Origin: Pyronema omphalodes
Lineage: Eukaryota; Ascomycota; Pezizomycetes; Pezizales; Pyronemataceae
Length of the DNA stretch: 64,000 nt
Assembly (NCBI GenBank): GCA_024516155.1
Contig: JAJJXM010000035.1
Span: forward strand, 548,725-612,724
Direction of reading: 5' to 3'
The translations under genes and the position numbers were made by a program. Below the pieces are notes generated by a model. It had not been told where the DNA came from. It did no database searches and saw only the letters and a list, made by a program, of their open reading frames with translations. Positions 49,252 through 60,044 of this stretch are shown here, piece after piece; positions within the stretch are counted from its first letter, which is position 1; each line of letters starts with the position of its first letter.

Positions 49252-51262
49252 TATCCGGCAACACGCCACACCACACGGCAACGGCGACCCCCCCCCCCTG
49301 CATTCTCAACAACGAGCACCGAAACCCCCGGCTTCCTCATCGGATTCGGATTCGCAGCACTCTGTTACGTTATTCTCTGAATTTTCAGGGAATTCTACGT
49401 TGTTTTTGTTGACTTTTGTCGCAAAATCAGAGTTTTCACAAGTTTTGGCTTACCCCACCTCACGAAATGTCGCCAAAACAACGACAGAACAACGCCCAAC
49501 GATCGAAACGGTCCGGAAACGCGTATAATGTTCTAGCCGACCTTCCTCATGATGGATCTAATCCTACTTTCGATGGAAGAGATGGAAAAGTTGATGAAGT
49601 TGATGGAAACTTCGCTGGAAAGCCCTTCCAGAGCGTGGTCTTGGCAGGATCACCAGTTCCTTCGGCTTCAACACACCAGCAACAAGCGACGACTGACCAC
49701 AGCCGGTTCAGTACATACCGTCGCAATATTGTATCTGCCATTAATCGGGCAGCCCTGGTTGATGACAATTATGCCTCCCTTGACCAATTTTTTTATAACA
49801 GCTACCCCGAAGTCATTGGAGCCAGCTTCCTGGGGATACAACAGATCCACCAGGACACACAGCGACGCTTCAATACCCTCGATGACACCATACGCAACAA
49901 CAGCGATGAGATGCGCCACAGATTCGACGTCATGATGACGAAATTCAACGTTCTGCTCGGCGAAAGCACGAAGCTGCGCGCAGCATACGACTCTACGCAG
50001 GCAGAAACAGCAGCTCTCAAGGCTGCTGTGGACGCCCTGACGAAGAAAATCGACGAACAGCAACAAGTCATTTCGGCGCCCCCCTCACCGAACCTCACGG
50101 CCTCTTCCTCAGCGATGGAAGAGATGACTATGCAACTGTCCGTCGTCCAACATGACATTCAGGATGTCCTGGACGCTGTCCGCAACCCTCCTGGCAAGAG
50201 AAAGCGAAGGGGAAGCGACCAGAACACCGAACCCACCTCACCGACAAACAGAAGACCGGTGAACCACAAACCGAGAGCGGCATCACCGGTGCGAAGCCTG
50301 ATGCACTCGAAACATGCGACTACCGCCGCCCAGGACAAGCTTGATGCCCTCAAGCCTATGTCCCCCCTACCTCTCCTCGCGATCACATCGACCGAAGCGA
50401 CACCGGAACCTCACCCTGACAGTCCATCTGCTCAGGACACACCTCTACCCGACGCCCCAAGCACTGCCCCTGTTGAGACCGACGGCTGGAAGACTGTGGA
50501 GGCAAAGGCTACACAGAGGAAGAAGCAGAAAGCGAAGGAGACGACACGTACGGCAGCGCCACCCAGCAAGACCCCTACAACAAAGAATGGTGGACGGGGA
50601 AAGAACACCCACCAACCCAGAACGACAACCTCCTCTGCAAAGAAGACTTGGGCAGAAGTCGTCAAGAGCGGAGGCATCAACGTCCAGATTGTGCTTGGGA
50701 ATGGCAATCTTGGACTGACAACACCACCGACAAGAAGGGGAGAGAGGCGAGGGGGAGCAGCGAGGAGGCTGAGGAAGAAGGAAGGAGAAGGGGAGAGAGG
50801 GGAGGAGAAGAGGGGCAGGGCGGGCCCGGGTGTCTCAAAGGGCAAAGAGTCAGGAGACACCGGCGGAGGAGGGGAGAGAGGAGAGGAGAGTGGGGGCACG
50901 GGTGGCCCGGCGGCTGTTTAACTTTGCTTTGGTTTTGTTTTTGCTTTGTGGAGGAAATAAAGGCGGAAAAATGGTTAAAAATGGGAGGGGAAGGGAGGAG
51001 GAAAGGGAGGAGCCCGGCGAGGCGGGCTCTGTGCAAGCAGGGCACTTGGAACATCAGACGCGCTTGGACAAGAAACCCCCGTAGTATACAGTGGGGACAG
51101 ACCCCACAACCACAACGATCAAGAGGAGGAGACTGGTAGAGGTGGAGACTGGGTTTTTGCTTTTACATTTCTTTCTTCTTCTCTTTTGTATTTATCTGTC
51201 CCTTGTCATAACCTTCGGGTTGCAAACAAGTAATGAGAGAACAAACAAACAAACAAACAAAC
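49252..51262 (+). mobile_element. NA#12: non-autonomous element, tail B, intact
   Basis: A 15-bp filler (TATCCGGCAACACGC) separates the target duplication from the 5' motif at about 49267. Intact ORF, tail B with the TTCG hairpin (about 51209-51222) and AAAC repeats to 51262. The 15-bp duplication GAAACTAGAAAACAA is perfect. Confidence 0.93.
49467..50921 (+). CDS. NA#12 ORF, 484 aa, intact
   Basis: Same layout as NA#3. It has the most divergent variable segment: TYRRNIVSAINRAALVDDNY, then FYNSYPEVIGASFLG and NVLLGESTKLRAAYDST, while the C-terminal half is almost the same as in the other copies. Ends GGGERGEESGGTGGPAAV. Confidence 0.7.
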   Translation: MSPKQRQNNAQRSKRSGNAYNVLADLPHDGSNPTFDGRDGKVDEVDGNFAGKPFQSVVLAGSPVPSASTHQQQATTDHSRFSTYRRNIVSAINRAALVDDNYASLDQFFYNSYPEVIGASFLGIQQIHQDTQRRFNTLDDTIRNNSDEMRHRFDVMMTKFNVLLGESTKLRAAYDSTQAETAALKAAVDALTKKIDEQQQVISAPPSPNLTASSSAMEEMTMQLSVVQHDIQDVLDAVRNPPGKRKRRGSDQNTEPTSPTNRRPVNHKPRAASPVRSLMHSKHATTAAQDKLDALKPMSPLPLLAITSTEATPEPHPDSPSAQDTPLPDAPSTAPVETDGWKTVEAKATQRKKQKAKETTRTAAPPSKTPTTKNGGRGKNTHQPRTTTSSAKKTWAEVVKSGGINVQIVLGNGNLGLTTPPTRRGERRGGAARRLRKKEGEGERGEEKRGRAGPGVSKGKESGDTGGGGERGEESGGTGGPAAV

Positions 51263-51647
51263 GAAACTAGAAAACAAACACCTAGGCCCCTTCACCGTGT
51301 TACGGCCTATTGGATCCCACGCCTATGAATTGGATATACCGGAGACCATGAAACACCACAGGACCTTCCCCGTGTCCCTACTAAACCCAGCCCCTTCGGA
51401 CCCCCTCCCTGGCCAGATTATTCCACCGCCCCTACCGGTAGTAGTGGACGGCGAAGAAGAATGGTTCGTGGATGAAATTCTGGATAGCCGTTGGTCAAGA
51501 GGAAACCTGCAGTACCTCGTCAAGTGGACCGGCCATGACTCTCCAACCTGGGATCCGGAAACGAACCTATCCGAAACTGAGGCCGCTGAGAAATTTCACC
51601 AGTTATACCCAGACAAACCTTCTCCTCTCGTAGGAACTCGAGCCTAA
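51263..51647 (+). pseudogene. pol: Ty3 copy II pol, part 5: integrase C-terminus with chromodomain
   Basis: Continues KLENKHLGPFTVLRPIGSHA, then HHRTFPVSLLNPA and a chromodomain EEWFVDEILDSRW, LQYLVKWTGHDSPTWDPETNL at about 51456-51575. Ends TAA at 51645-51647. Chromodomains on Ty3 integrases bind methylated histone H3 and steer insertion into heterochromatin, which would suit this crowded region. Confidence 0.93.
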
Positions 51648-51648
51648 C

Positions 51649-51659
51649 GGGGGGGGTAC
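51649..51659 (+). other. Polypurine tract before the 3' LTR
   Basis: Eight G (51649-51656) then TAC, immediately before the LTR start at 51660. Primes plus-strand DNA synthesis in LTR elements. Confidence 0.75.
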
Positions 51660-52197
51660 TGTCACGGCACACGGCTGACGAGCCGTTGTGTTGCGTCATC
51701 ATTGTGTTGTCGTGGTTGTTGATTGACATCGTGCCGTTGTCTTGCCGTGTTGTGTTGTGTTACCGTTGTGTTGTTGTAGTGTTGTTGTGTGCCGTGCCAT
51801 TGTGACTGAGAGACTGATTGATGATGGATGACGTACCACGAGCTGGAGAGCTGTGGCGTCGCAGTTGAATTGATGGAGAACGGAAGCTCATGTAGCGATG
51901 ATTGTATGACGGCCCAGCAAGAGTGCTGGCCGCCCCTTTGTACATAAGGAGGCTTGCCTCCCCGTTGTCGAGATTCTCCATCGAACGTCTTGTGTCTTCT
52001 CCTTGCTCCTAATATAAGACTTCTTCTCCCAAGTCCTACGTCACTCTTGTCCTTGTCCCTGTTCCTGTTTAGTGTGCCGTCCGTCTGACGAGCACTTCGG
52101 TCCTTGTCCTGCCGTTCCCCGTCCCGGAACCTGCCTAGTCCCTCTTGCCGGTAGTGTTCAGTGTGTCCCTTGAACGTCCGTTCTCGGTTCCCTGACA
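51660..52197 (+). repeat. 3' LTR of Ty3 copy II
   Basis: 538 bp, TGTCACGG...CCCTGACA, the partner of 14033-14570, with one difference seen (CAGCAAGAG here, CAGCATGAG there). Followed by the duplication CCTTA at 52198-52202. Confidence 0.95.
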
Positions 52198-53783
52198 CCT
52201 TAAGGTTATGACAAGGGACAGATAAGTACAAAAGAGAAGAAGAAAGAAACGCAAAAGCAAAAACCCAGTCTCCGCCTCTACCATCCTCCTCCTCTTGATC
52301 GTTGTGGTTGTGGGGTCTGTCCCCACTGTTACTGCGGGGGTGTGTTGTCCATATCGCGACTATTGTTCTAGTGCCCTGCTTGCACAGAGGCCGCCTCGCC
52401 GGGCTCCTCCATTTCCTCCCCCCTTCCCCTCAGATTTTTAACCATTTTTCCTCCTGTATTTCCTCCACAAAGCAAAAACAAAACCAAAGCAAAGTTAAAC
52501 AGCCGCCGGGCCACCCGTGCCCCCACTCTCCTCTGCTCTTTCCTCTCCTCCGCCGGTGTCTCCTGACTCTTTGCCCCTTGAGACACCCGGGCCCGCCCTA
52601 CCCCTCTTCTCCTCCCCTCTCTCCCCTTCTCCTTCCTTCTTCCTCAGCCTTCTTGCTGCTCCCCCTCGCCTCTCTCCCCTTCTTGTCGGTGGTGTTGTAA
52701 GTCCAAGATTGCCATTCCCCAGCACAATCTGGACATTGATGCCCCCGCTCTTGACGACTTCTGCCCAAGTCTTCTTTGCGGAGGGGGTTGTCTGTCTGGG
52801 TTGGTGGGTATTCTTTCCCCTTCCACCATTCTTTGTTGTAGGGGTCTTGCTGGGTGTCGCTGCCGTAGGTGTCGTCTCCTTCGCTTTCTGCTTCTTCCTC
52901 TGTGTAGCCTTCGCCTCCACTGTCTTCCATCCGTTGGTCTCAGCGGGGGCAGTGCTTGGGGCGTCGGGTAGAGGTGTGTCCTGAGGAGATGAACTGTCAG
53001 GGTGAGGTTGCGGTGTCTCTTCGGTCGACGCGATCGCGAGGAGAGGTAGGGGGGACATAGGCTTGAGGGCATCAAGCTTGTCCTGGGCGGCGGTAGTCGC
53101 ATGTTTTGAGTGCATCAGGCTTCGCACCGGTGATGCTGCTCTCGGTTTGTGGTTCACCGGTCGTCTGTTTGTCGGTGAGGTGGGTTCGGTGTTCTGGTCG
53201 CTTCCCCTTCGCTTTCTCTTGCCAGGAGGGTTGCGAACAGCGTCCAGGACATCCTGAATGTCATGTTGGACGACAGACAGTTGCATATTCATCCCAAGTC
53301 TGCCTGATTAATCGCAGATACAATATTGCGCCGGTAGTTACTGAACCGGCTTTGTTCAGTTGTCGGCTGTTGCTGCTGTGTTCAAGATGAAGCAACTGGT
53401 GATCCTGCCAAGACCACGCTCTGGAAGGGCTTTCCAGCGAAGTTGCCATCAACTTCATCAACTTTTCCATCTCTTCCATCAAAAGTAGGAGTAGATTCAT
53501 CATGAGGAAGGTCGGCTAGAACATTGTACGCGTATTCAGACCGTTTCGATGGTTGGGCGTTCTTCTGTCGTTGTTTTGGCGACATTTCGTGAGGTGGGGT
53601 AAGCCAAAACTCGCGAAAACTCTGATTTTGTGACAATAGTCAACAAAAACATATTAGAATTGCCTGAAAATTCAAAAAATAACGTAACCGAGTGCTGCGA
53701 ATCTGAATCCGATGAGAAAACCGGTGGTTTCGGTGCTCGTTGTTGAGAATGCAGGGGGGGGGGTCGCCGTTGCTGTGTGGTGT
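52198..53783 (-). mobile_element. NA#13: tail B element with internal deletion, host of Ty3 copy II
   Basis: Minus strand from a 5' motif near 53783 (ACACCACACAGCAACGGCGACC) to the tail B hairpin at 52198, where Ty3 copy II enters. The final AAAC repeat is at 13983-14032. It has more differences from the other NA copies, fitting its older place in the nest. The outer flanks do not match: a Ty3 gag scrap on this side, LINE-C reverse transcriptase beyond 13982. Confidence 0.88.
52495..53585 (-). pseudogene. NA#13 ORF, about 0.3 kb deleted
   Basis: Starts with MSPKQRQKNAQPSKRSEYAY at 53585. Near 53290-53310 the frame jumps from the variable region (RLIRQ / INQAD) directly to MNMQLSVVQHDIQDVLD, so most of the coiled-coil segment is missing, and the N-terminal part is also frameshifted near 53382-53395. 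The C-terminal half to 52495 is open and ends GGTGGPAAV. Confidence 0.8.
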
Positions 53784-54100
53784 CGCCGGAACGTGGGTCA
53801 CGTTGGTGGGTGATATCCCTCTCATGAACCTGATTTTCATTTATGTCAGCTTGTTCTTCCGGATCCAAGAGAACGTCCGGGTCTCGGGGGGGGGGGGGGG
53901 ACTCTGGGGATCGGGGCGAGAATTGCGGCTGGGGCTGGTGCTGGGACTGTGGTTGGTGGGGGAGCGGCTCGCTATCAGAATCCGTATCCACGGTTTACTG
54001 ACGACAGGCAGCGCGGGGTTCCGGCGAAGGGCGGGGCAGCAGCGGCTTTGGGGAAGGCTTTGAGGTTTGGGATGGGCGAGGGTTTGCTGGGAAATCACAG
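53784..54100 (-). pseudogene. gag: Ty3 gag fragment (copy III)
   Basis: Minus strand gives a Gln/Pro-rich linker and RDPDVLLDPEEQADINENQ, matching RDPEILLTPEEQADTNEIH of copies I and II, but clearly diverged, so from an older element or a related family. Bounded by NA#13 at 53783 and LINE-C at 54101. No LTR is present. Confidence 0.7.
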
Positions 54101-55280
54101 GTTGTCTTTGCGCGTTCTGCCTTGTACGACTATAGCTACGTCGTCTATGTAGCTAGGCGTCCATGCGTAGCGGTGTACCTGTTCCAGCTCGTCGAATAGC
54201 GGGCGTAGGTATAGTAAGAACAGTATGGGGGACGCGGGGGAACCTTGCGGGATTCCGGTCTTAACCGGGCGTTGTTTGTCGGTTTGGCCATCAAAAGCAA
54301 GGGCGATTGTGCAGTCCTCGAGGAAGGACTTGCACCACGAGATCACCGGTTTTGGGCAGCCGAGTTGGCGGAGCGTTTGCTGCAACCTGTCGGCAGAGAC
54401 CTTGTCAAACGCCCCACGGACGTCTAGAAAGAGCGCACTCGTTATCATGCCGTTAGTTTTTCCCATCTCTGCGTTGTGTACTAATGCCATCGCTGCGTCC
54501 ACCGCGGATCGGTGAGGGCGTCCTCCGATTTGGTCCCTGTGTAACAGACCATGGGTGTCTGCCATGACCCCCAGGGGTGTTGCCATCAGCTTCTCGAGGA
54601 CTTTACCCGGGCAATTTAAAAGGGCGATTGCTCTGTACGCCTTCGGGTTGCTGTAGTCGGGCTTATGGGGCTTTGGGATGATGACCGTTGTGGCTTGTCG
54701 CCAACAGCGCGGGTGGTATCCTGTCGTGCCCAGTCAGGCGTAGAGCGTGTTGATTTGTCCGGGGATAACCAGGTATACTTGCCTGAGGCAGGCGAACGTA
54801 ATTCCGTCGTGCCCGGGTGCCTTCTCCGGCGAGGAGGCGAAGATGGCGTTCTTGATTTCAGTCGGTGTGAAGGTGTTCCATTGTAGTTCTCGGCGGGTCG
54901 TGAGGGAGGACTGGGGGGGGGGGGGGGGGGGACGGAGGTGGTGGGGGGAACAGTTTCTGGAAGGCTTCGATTTTTGATTCGAACGAGCCACATTCTGTTT
55001 CCTCACCGTTTATTGTCGAGCAGAGGTTGGGGGTTAGCTGGGCCCGACGGGGGTTCGTGTACCTGAACGCTTGCCACACGTCTGGTCCTTCCGCTTCAGC
55101 CAGGTATTCCTTCCATTTTGCGTCCTTCGCATGTCGTATAGTGCGATGGTCGGTGTTTCGTAGCTGCTTATACGCTGTGTGGTTGTCATCGGTCCTGATG
55201 CGTTTCCAGTGACGGCGAGCCAGGGTCATTTGTTTGCGGTCGGCTGCTACCTTCGGGGTCCACCATCTCTTTGATCGAGG
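54101..55280 (-). pseudogene. LINE-C ORF2, middle part (linker and reverse transcriptase)
   Basis: Minus strand: KEYLAEAEGPDVWQAFRYTN, KAPGHDGITFACLRQVYLV, DQIGGRPHRSAVDAAMALVH, LFLDVRGAFDKVSADRL, TGIPQGSPASPILFLLYLR and SYIDDVAIVVQGRTRKDN, ending at 54101 shortly after the catalytic motif. The frame is broken several times (a G-run at 54913-54930, a lost base near 54735). At 55280 it is interrupted by LINE-B2 and continues at 62197; TCTTTGATCGAGG is at 55268-55280 and 62184-62196. Confidence 0.85.
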
Positions 55281-55996
55281 TTTGTTTGTTTGTTTGTTCT
55301 CTCATTACTTGTTTGCAACCCGAAGGTTATGACAAGGGACAGATAAATACAAAAGAGAAGAAGAAAGAAATGTAAAAGCAAAAACCCAGTCTCCACCTCT
55401 ACCAGTCTCCTCCTCTTGATCGTTGTGGTTGTGGGGTCTGTCCCCACTGTATACTACGGGGGTTTCTTGTCCAAGCGCGTCTGATGTTCCAAGTGCCCTG
55501 CTTGCACAGAGGCCGCCTCGCCGGGCTCCTCCCTTTCCTCCTCCCTTCCCCGTCCCATGTTTAGCCATTTTACCGCCTTTGTTTCCTCCGCGTACAAAAA
55601 GAAAAAGAAAACTCCCGTCGTCCTCCTCTGCCCCTTCCCCGCGCCCCTCTCTCTCCTTTCGCAACTCCTCCCACTCCTCCCGCCCTTCGAACATAAGAAA
55701 AACATTGTTGCACCCAAACAAAGGAAAGTACAAAAGAAACTCGTCTGCCCTATCTCGCCTGCTGTCCCCGTCATCTCCTTTCCCGTGCACCATTCCACCA
55801 TCCGTGCCCTTCTCACCCGCCGTACCATAAAACAACTCCAACCCATAAGACAAACAATTGAAAGACAAAGAAAAGAAAACTCAAAACACCCGAACCTCAA
55901 GCAGACCCAAGCAACGACCCCAGCCCGATCCCGTCACCGCGTGCCCGTTCCCTTTCTCTCCGCCTATCCCTCTTCTACCTTCCCCTTTTACTTGTC

Positions 55997-56035
<39 letters not shown>

Positions 56036-56109
56036 ACAGAAGTCCTAAGTAAGAAAGCACTGCAAAATCAGCGCGCGCGGAAGTTCCTAAGGTACTGTGG
56101 TCAGTGTAG
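55281..56109 (-). other. LINE-B2 3' UTR with internal A tract and tail B
   Basis: Same plan as LINE-B1: about 30 A (56001-56030) close to the ORF2 end, then mixed sequence, then from about 55590 the module shared with NA tail B down to the hairpin and AAAC repeats. Confidence 0.7.
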
Positions 56110-59100
56110 TCAGCGGTAGGGGTCTATCCCCTTCTGCGAGGCTTCTCTAGCCGGGAGTGTGCCCAAGTCGAGGTAGCAACCTTGGTTGCAGAGATAAAGG
56201 TGGAAAGAGCCTTGGTGCCGGAGGGGGTGTCCAGAATGGTGTTTAGGTTGATCCGGGAGTGTTGTCTGAGTTTGAGGTCCTTCCTGAGTGTGGAGCGAGC
56301 GGCCTGGAAGTCGGGGCAGCTCAGGAGGAGGTGTCGAGGCGTCTGCGGTGGATGGATTGGGCAGCTGCAGCTGCGGGAGGGGTATGCGTCGGATGGAGGG
56401 CGGGCCAAGCAGTTGAGGAAGTATCCGTGGCCGGTGCGAAGACCCAGGATTGCAGTTGATATCCAGCGGGGGTTTTCGGTGTACGCAGTGTCCATTTTGC
56501 GGCGGTGTGTGGTGGCGTACGTGCGCGGTCGGGGGAAAGAGGTGAACCAGGTAGCCCAGTCTTCGGTGTACCTTTCTCGAGCGCGGCGGCGCAGCCAAGT
56601 GAGGGATATCGGTATTTGTCGGCGTGGCGGTACTGTTGTCGCCTGTCGGGCCAGTTCGTCGGCGGCTTCGTTTCCGGGGACGCTGGTGTGTCCTGGGACC
56701 CAGTGGATGGTAATTGAGGTACCGTAAGTGTGAAGGTCGTGAGCGGTGTTGTGGATGGCCCAGGCGAGCTCCTGGCCGGGGCCTCGACGGAGGTGAGAGG
56801 CTCGACGTATCGCGGCTGGTTGTCGGTAAAAACGTGGATGTGTTTGTCGTATAGGTCATTGCGTCGAACATGTGTCAGGCATGTCCGGAGTCCTTCGTGG
56901 ATGGCCATGACTTCCGCGTCGAAGACTTCTGTTCTGTCGCCCATGGGCACTATGGAGTTGACAGGTCGTGGCAGCCCGTGGGGGATGGTGTATCCTGCGC
57001 CTGTTATGCCGTCAAGTTGAGAGCCGTCCGTGTACAGTAGGATAGTATCCGATCGTTGGCGAAGGGCGAGGAGGAGGAGGAGGTGGTCGTCGGCAGCGTC
57101 AGCCTTCTGGGAGGAGGAGATGTCGATCGTTAATGTAGGGGCGAGGTCGTTGTCGGGGATGTTTTGGGAGGTGTCCTCGATTTCGGCGTTTGGTTGGACC
57201 CACGGGGAGAGGGTGCTGATGACGTGCAGGAGGCGGGACCGGGCTTGTCCTGGGACGTGCCACGGGTGGTCGTACTCGGTGTCCGGGTTGATGGAGGCAT
57301 CATCGATACTCGGGGCGGGAAACGAGACAGGGCAGCGTGTGATGATGGGGTGCGAAGCGGGTAAGGTGAGGGTGCGCAGGGCGTATTTCCGCTGGCGGTT
57401 GTCAAGACGTATTGTGACGGGGGGGAGTGCGGATTCATTGTGGAGGGCCAGGATCGGAGTAGAGGTGAAGGCGTTGAGAATCCTGCGGAGGGCGGTGTTC
57501 TGTTGATTCTGGAGGGTGCGGGCAAGGTCTTTTTGTTGGTTCCACCATATCTCTGCGCCGTAGTCTGCTCTCGACTGGACACACGCCTGGTAGATTAGTC
57601 TTGTAGCAGCGGGGGACAGACCTGTTTCGTACCGTGCTAACCTACACAGTGCGTTCAGAGTTCTTTGCGCGGCGGTTACTCGTCTAGCTACATGTTTTCT
57701 AAAGTTAAGTTTCCTATCTAAATACAGGCCTATCCACCTCACAACATCCTTCTCTCCTCCTGGTGTTCCCGGTGTGATAACTGTACCGTTTGGTAACTTA
57801 ACTTTTTCCTCCTCAGTGATGCTATCGGGGCGTGCCCAGTGGAAATGCAGGAGCTCTGACTTGGCATCGTCAAATGCAACGGCGTTTCCGTCGGCCCACC
57901 GAAAGGCTGTTGTCGTGATGTTCTCAAGTGCGCGGGCGTTCGCTTTTCTGGTGCGTCCCTGGACCACGATCGCTACGTCGTCAATGTAGCTAGGTGTCCA
58001 GGCGTACGGGTGTGCCTGTGCTAGTTCGTCGAATAATGGGCGGAGGTATAATAAGAAAAGTATGGGGGATGCAGGGGAACCTTGTGGGATGCCTGTTTGC
58101 ACTGGGCGTTGCGTGTCAGTTCGCCCATCGAATGCTAGAGCGATCGTGCGATCTGCGAGGAAAGACTGGCACCACGATACTACTGGTGGCGGGCACCCAA
58201 GCTGTCGTAATGTTTGTTGGAGGCGGTCAGCAGAGACGTTGTCGAACGCTCCACGAACATCGAGGAAGAGGGCAGAGGTTAGCATTCCGTGAGATTTCCC
58301 AATCTCGACGTCGTGCACCAGCGCCATCGCCGCGTCTATTGCTGATCTCTGCGGGCGTCCACCTATTTGGTCTCTATGTAGTAAGTCGTGAGAGTCTGCC
58401 ATCGTGCCTAGGCGAGTGGCCATTAGTTTTTCGAGGGTCTTCCCAAGGCAGTTTAGGAGCGCAATCGGACAGTATGCCTTTGGATTGCTGTAATCCGGCT
58501 TGTTGGGTTTGGCGATAATGACTGTGGTGGCCTGGCGCCAGCATCGCGGATGGTAGCCTACCGTCCCTAATGTGGCGTAGAGGTTGTTCATGTGTTCGGG
58601 GATGGCAAGGTATGCTTGGCGTAGGCAGGCGAATGTGAGCCCATCGGGTCCGGGCGCCTTCTTCGGCGAGGAGCAGAATATCGCTGTTTCTACCTCTGTC
58701 GGTGTAAAGGTTGTCCACTGCAACTCGCGGCGCGGGGGGAGGACGGACGGAGGCGGTGGTGGCGGCGGCGGGGGAAACAACTTTTGGAAGGCCACTACCT
58801 TTGCGTCGAAGGAGCTGCAGATTGTTTCTTGGCCGTTTATCATTGCGCGGAGGGTTGGTGTTAGCTGAGCACGCCGAGGGTTGGTGTACCTAAACGCCTG
58901 CCACACATCGGGTCCTTCGGCTTGGGAAAGATATTCCTTCCACTTCGCATCTTTCGCCGTTCGAATGGTCCTGTGGTATTCGTTTCGGTGTTGTTTGTAG
59001 TTTAGGTGGGATCTATCGTCACGTTTGCGTTTCCACTTACGTCTTGATTTGGTCATCTTTTTCCTTGCCTCGGTGACTTCTGCGGTCCACCATCTTTTCG

Positions 59101-60044
59101 ATTGTGGGGTCACTTGTAGTACGGGGGGTGGACGTATTCGCGGCATTAAGGATGGCATCACGTATTGACTCTGCCCACGCATCGAGGTTGTCTGTGGTAG
59201 GGTGGTTGCGGTATTGTGTCCATGATGGTGTGAGGGCTGAGCACGAGGCACGGAGGGTTCCGGCGAAGAGATCCCAATCCGTCTTTTTCCAGTTCAGTCG
59301 GTTTGTTGGGGGGGTTGTTTCAGCGTCTGGGTGGGTTGTGTGCACTTCGAAACGTATGACTTCATGGTCAGATCCCGTTGCGTTGTCGTCGTCAATTGCC
59401 CAGTTGGTTGTTTCCTCTGCCATGTGGGGCGACGCTAGGGTCAGGTCGAGAACGGAAGAACTGCGGCCTTGGTTGTAGTAGTAGGTGGGAGTGTCAGGGA
59501 CGGACACGAGGGTCCAGTCTCGTTGTTCGATGAGGTCAACTATTTCGGTGGCGCGGGTGGGGGAACGTGTGGAGGAGTTCCACAGGGCATGGTGAGCGTT
59601 GAGGTCACCTGTGATGATGCACCTGCGGGGGAGGGGGAGGGGGGTGAGGGCTCTCGGGATGGTATAAATATTGCTTTCGGGGTGTTTTTCGTTGTATATA
59701 TTAAAAAGAAAGAAAGAAGGAATTAAGTCAGTGCCTACCTCAAGGACCTGGAGGTCAGGATCCGCGCATATATCGGTGCGTTGAGAAACCCTGAGGTATG
59801 GGTTTGTCCTGGTCACATAGGCGGCTGTTCTGTTGGTGGTTCTATCTCCACGCGGTGGCAAGACCAGTGTGAAAGATGGGTGTGTGGTGGCGTATGTTAT
59901 GTCGGTTATGTGAATTTCTTGTATTAGGATTATGTCGGCTGTGATGTGTGCGCTATTCAGCAGCGCATCGAGTGCTGATCGTTGTCGGTTCACGTTGTGG
60001 GAGACGATCCGTATGGTTGCTGCCAGTCTGTTGTAGCTAGACAT
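56110..60044 (-). pseudogene. LINE-B2 ORF2: endonuclease, RT, RNase H, with two frameshifts
   Basis: ATG at 60044 overlaps the ORF1 stop by 8 bases (ATGTCTAG). Endonuclease is open (IRIVSHNVNR, GDLNAHHALWNS, SSVLDLTL, GSDHEVIRF). One extra G near 59125-59130 shifts the frame; the RT is then open in the next frame (SKRWWTAEVTEARKKM, LFLDVRGAFDNVSAD, SYIDDVAIVVQG). One base is lost near 56812 in the RNase H (FTDNQ then wrong residues), after which the C-terminus is in a third frame and ends at about 56124. All domains are recognisable, so inactivation is recent. Confidence 0.9.

Larger units (their letters stand above)
14033..52197 (+). mobile_element. Ty3/gypsy chromovirus copy II, full length, with about 32 kb of nested insertions
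   Basis: Two 538-bp LTRs, a 5-bp duplication CCTTA on both sides, gag, then a pol in the order protease, RT, RNase H, integrase, chromodomain, and a G8 polypurine tract just before the 3' LTR. Adding the pieces between insertions gives about 6.4 kb. Insertions: NA#5 (14629-16609), NA#6 (16758-18745), the NA#7/NA#8/LINE-A/NA#9/NA#10 nest (21175-36216), LINE-B1 (37196-44881), a solo LTR holding NA#11 (45177-48131) and NA#12 (49252-51262). Comparing the two LTRs by eye I find one difference (T/A near 14292), so this copy is young and every nested element is younger. Confidence 0.93.

Noticed and set aside
14033..52197. Regularly recurring direct repeats that might suggest a CRISPR array
   Set aside because: Repeats are 2-kb transposons in a eukaryotic genome, with no short repeat-spacer order.
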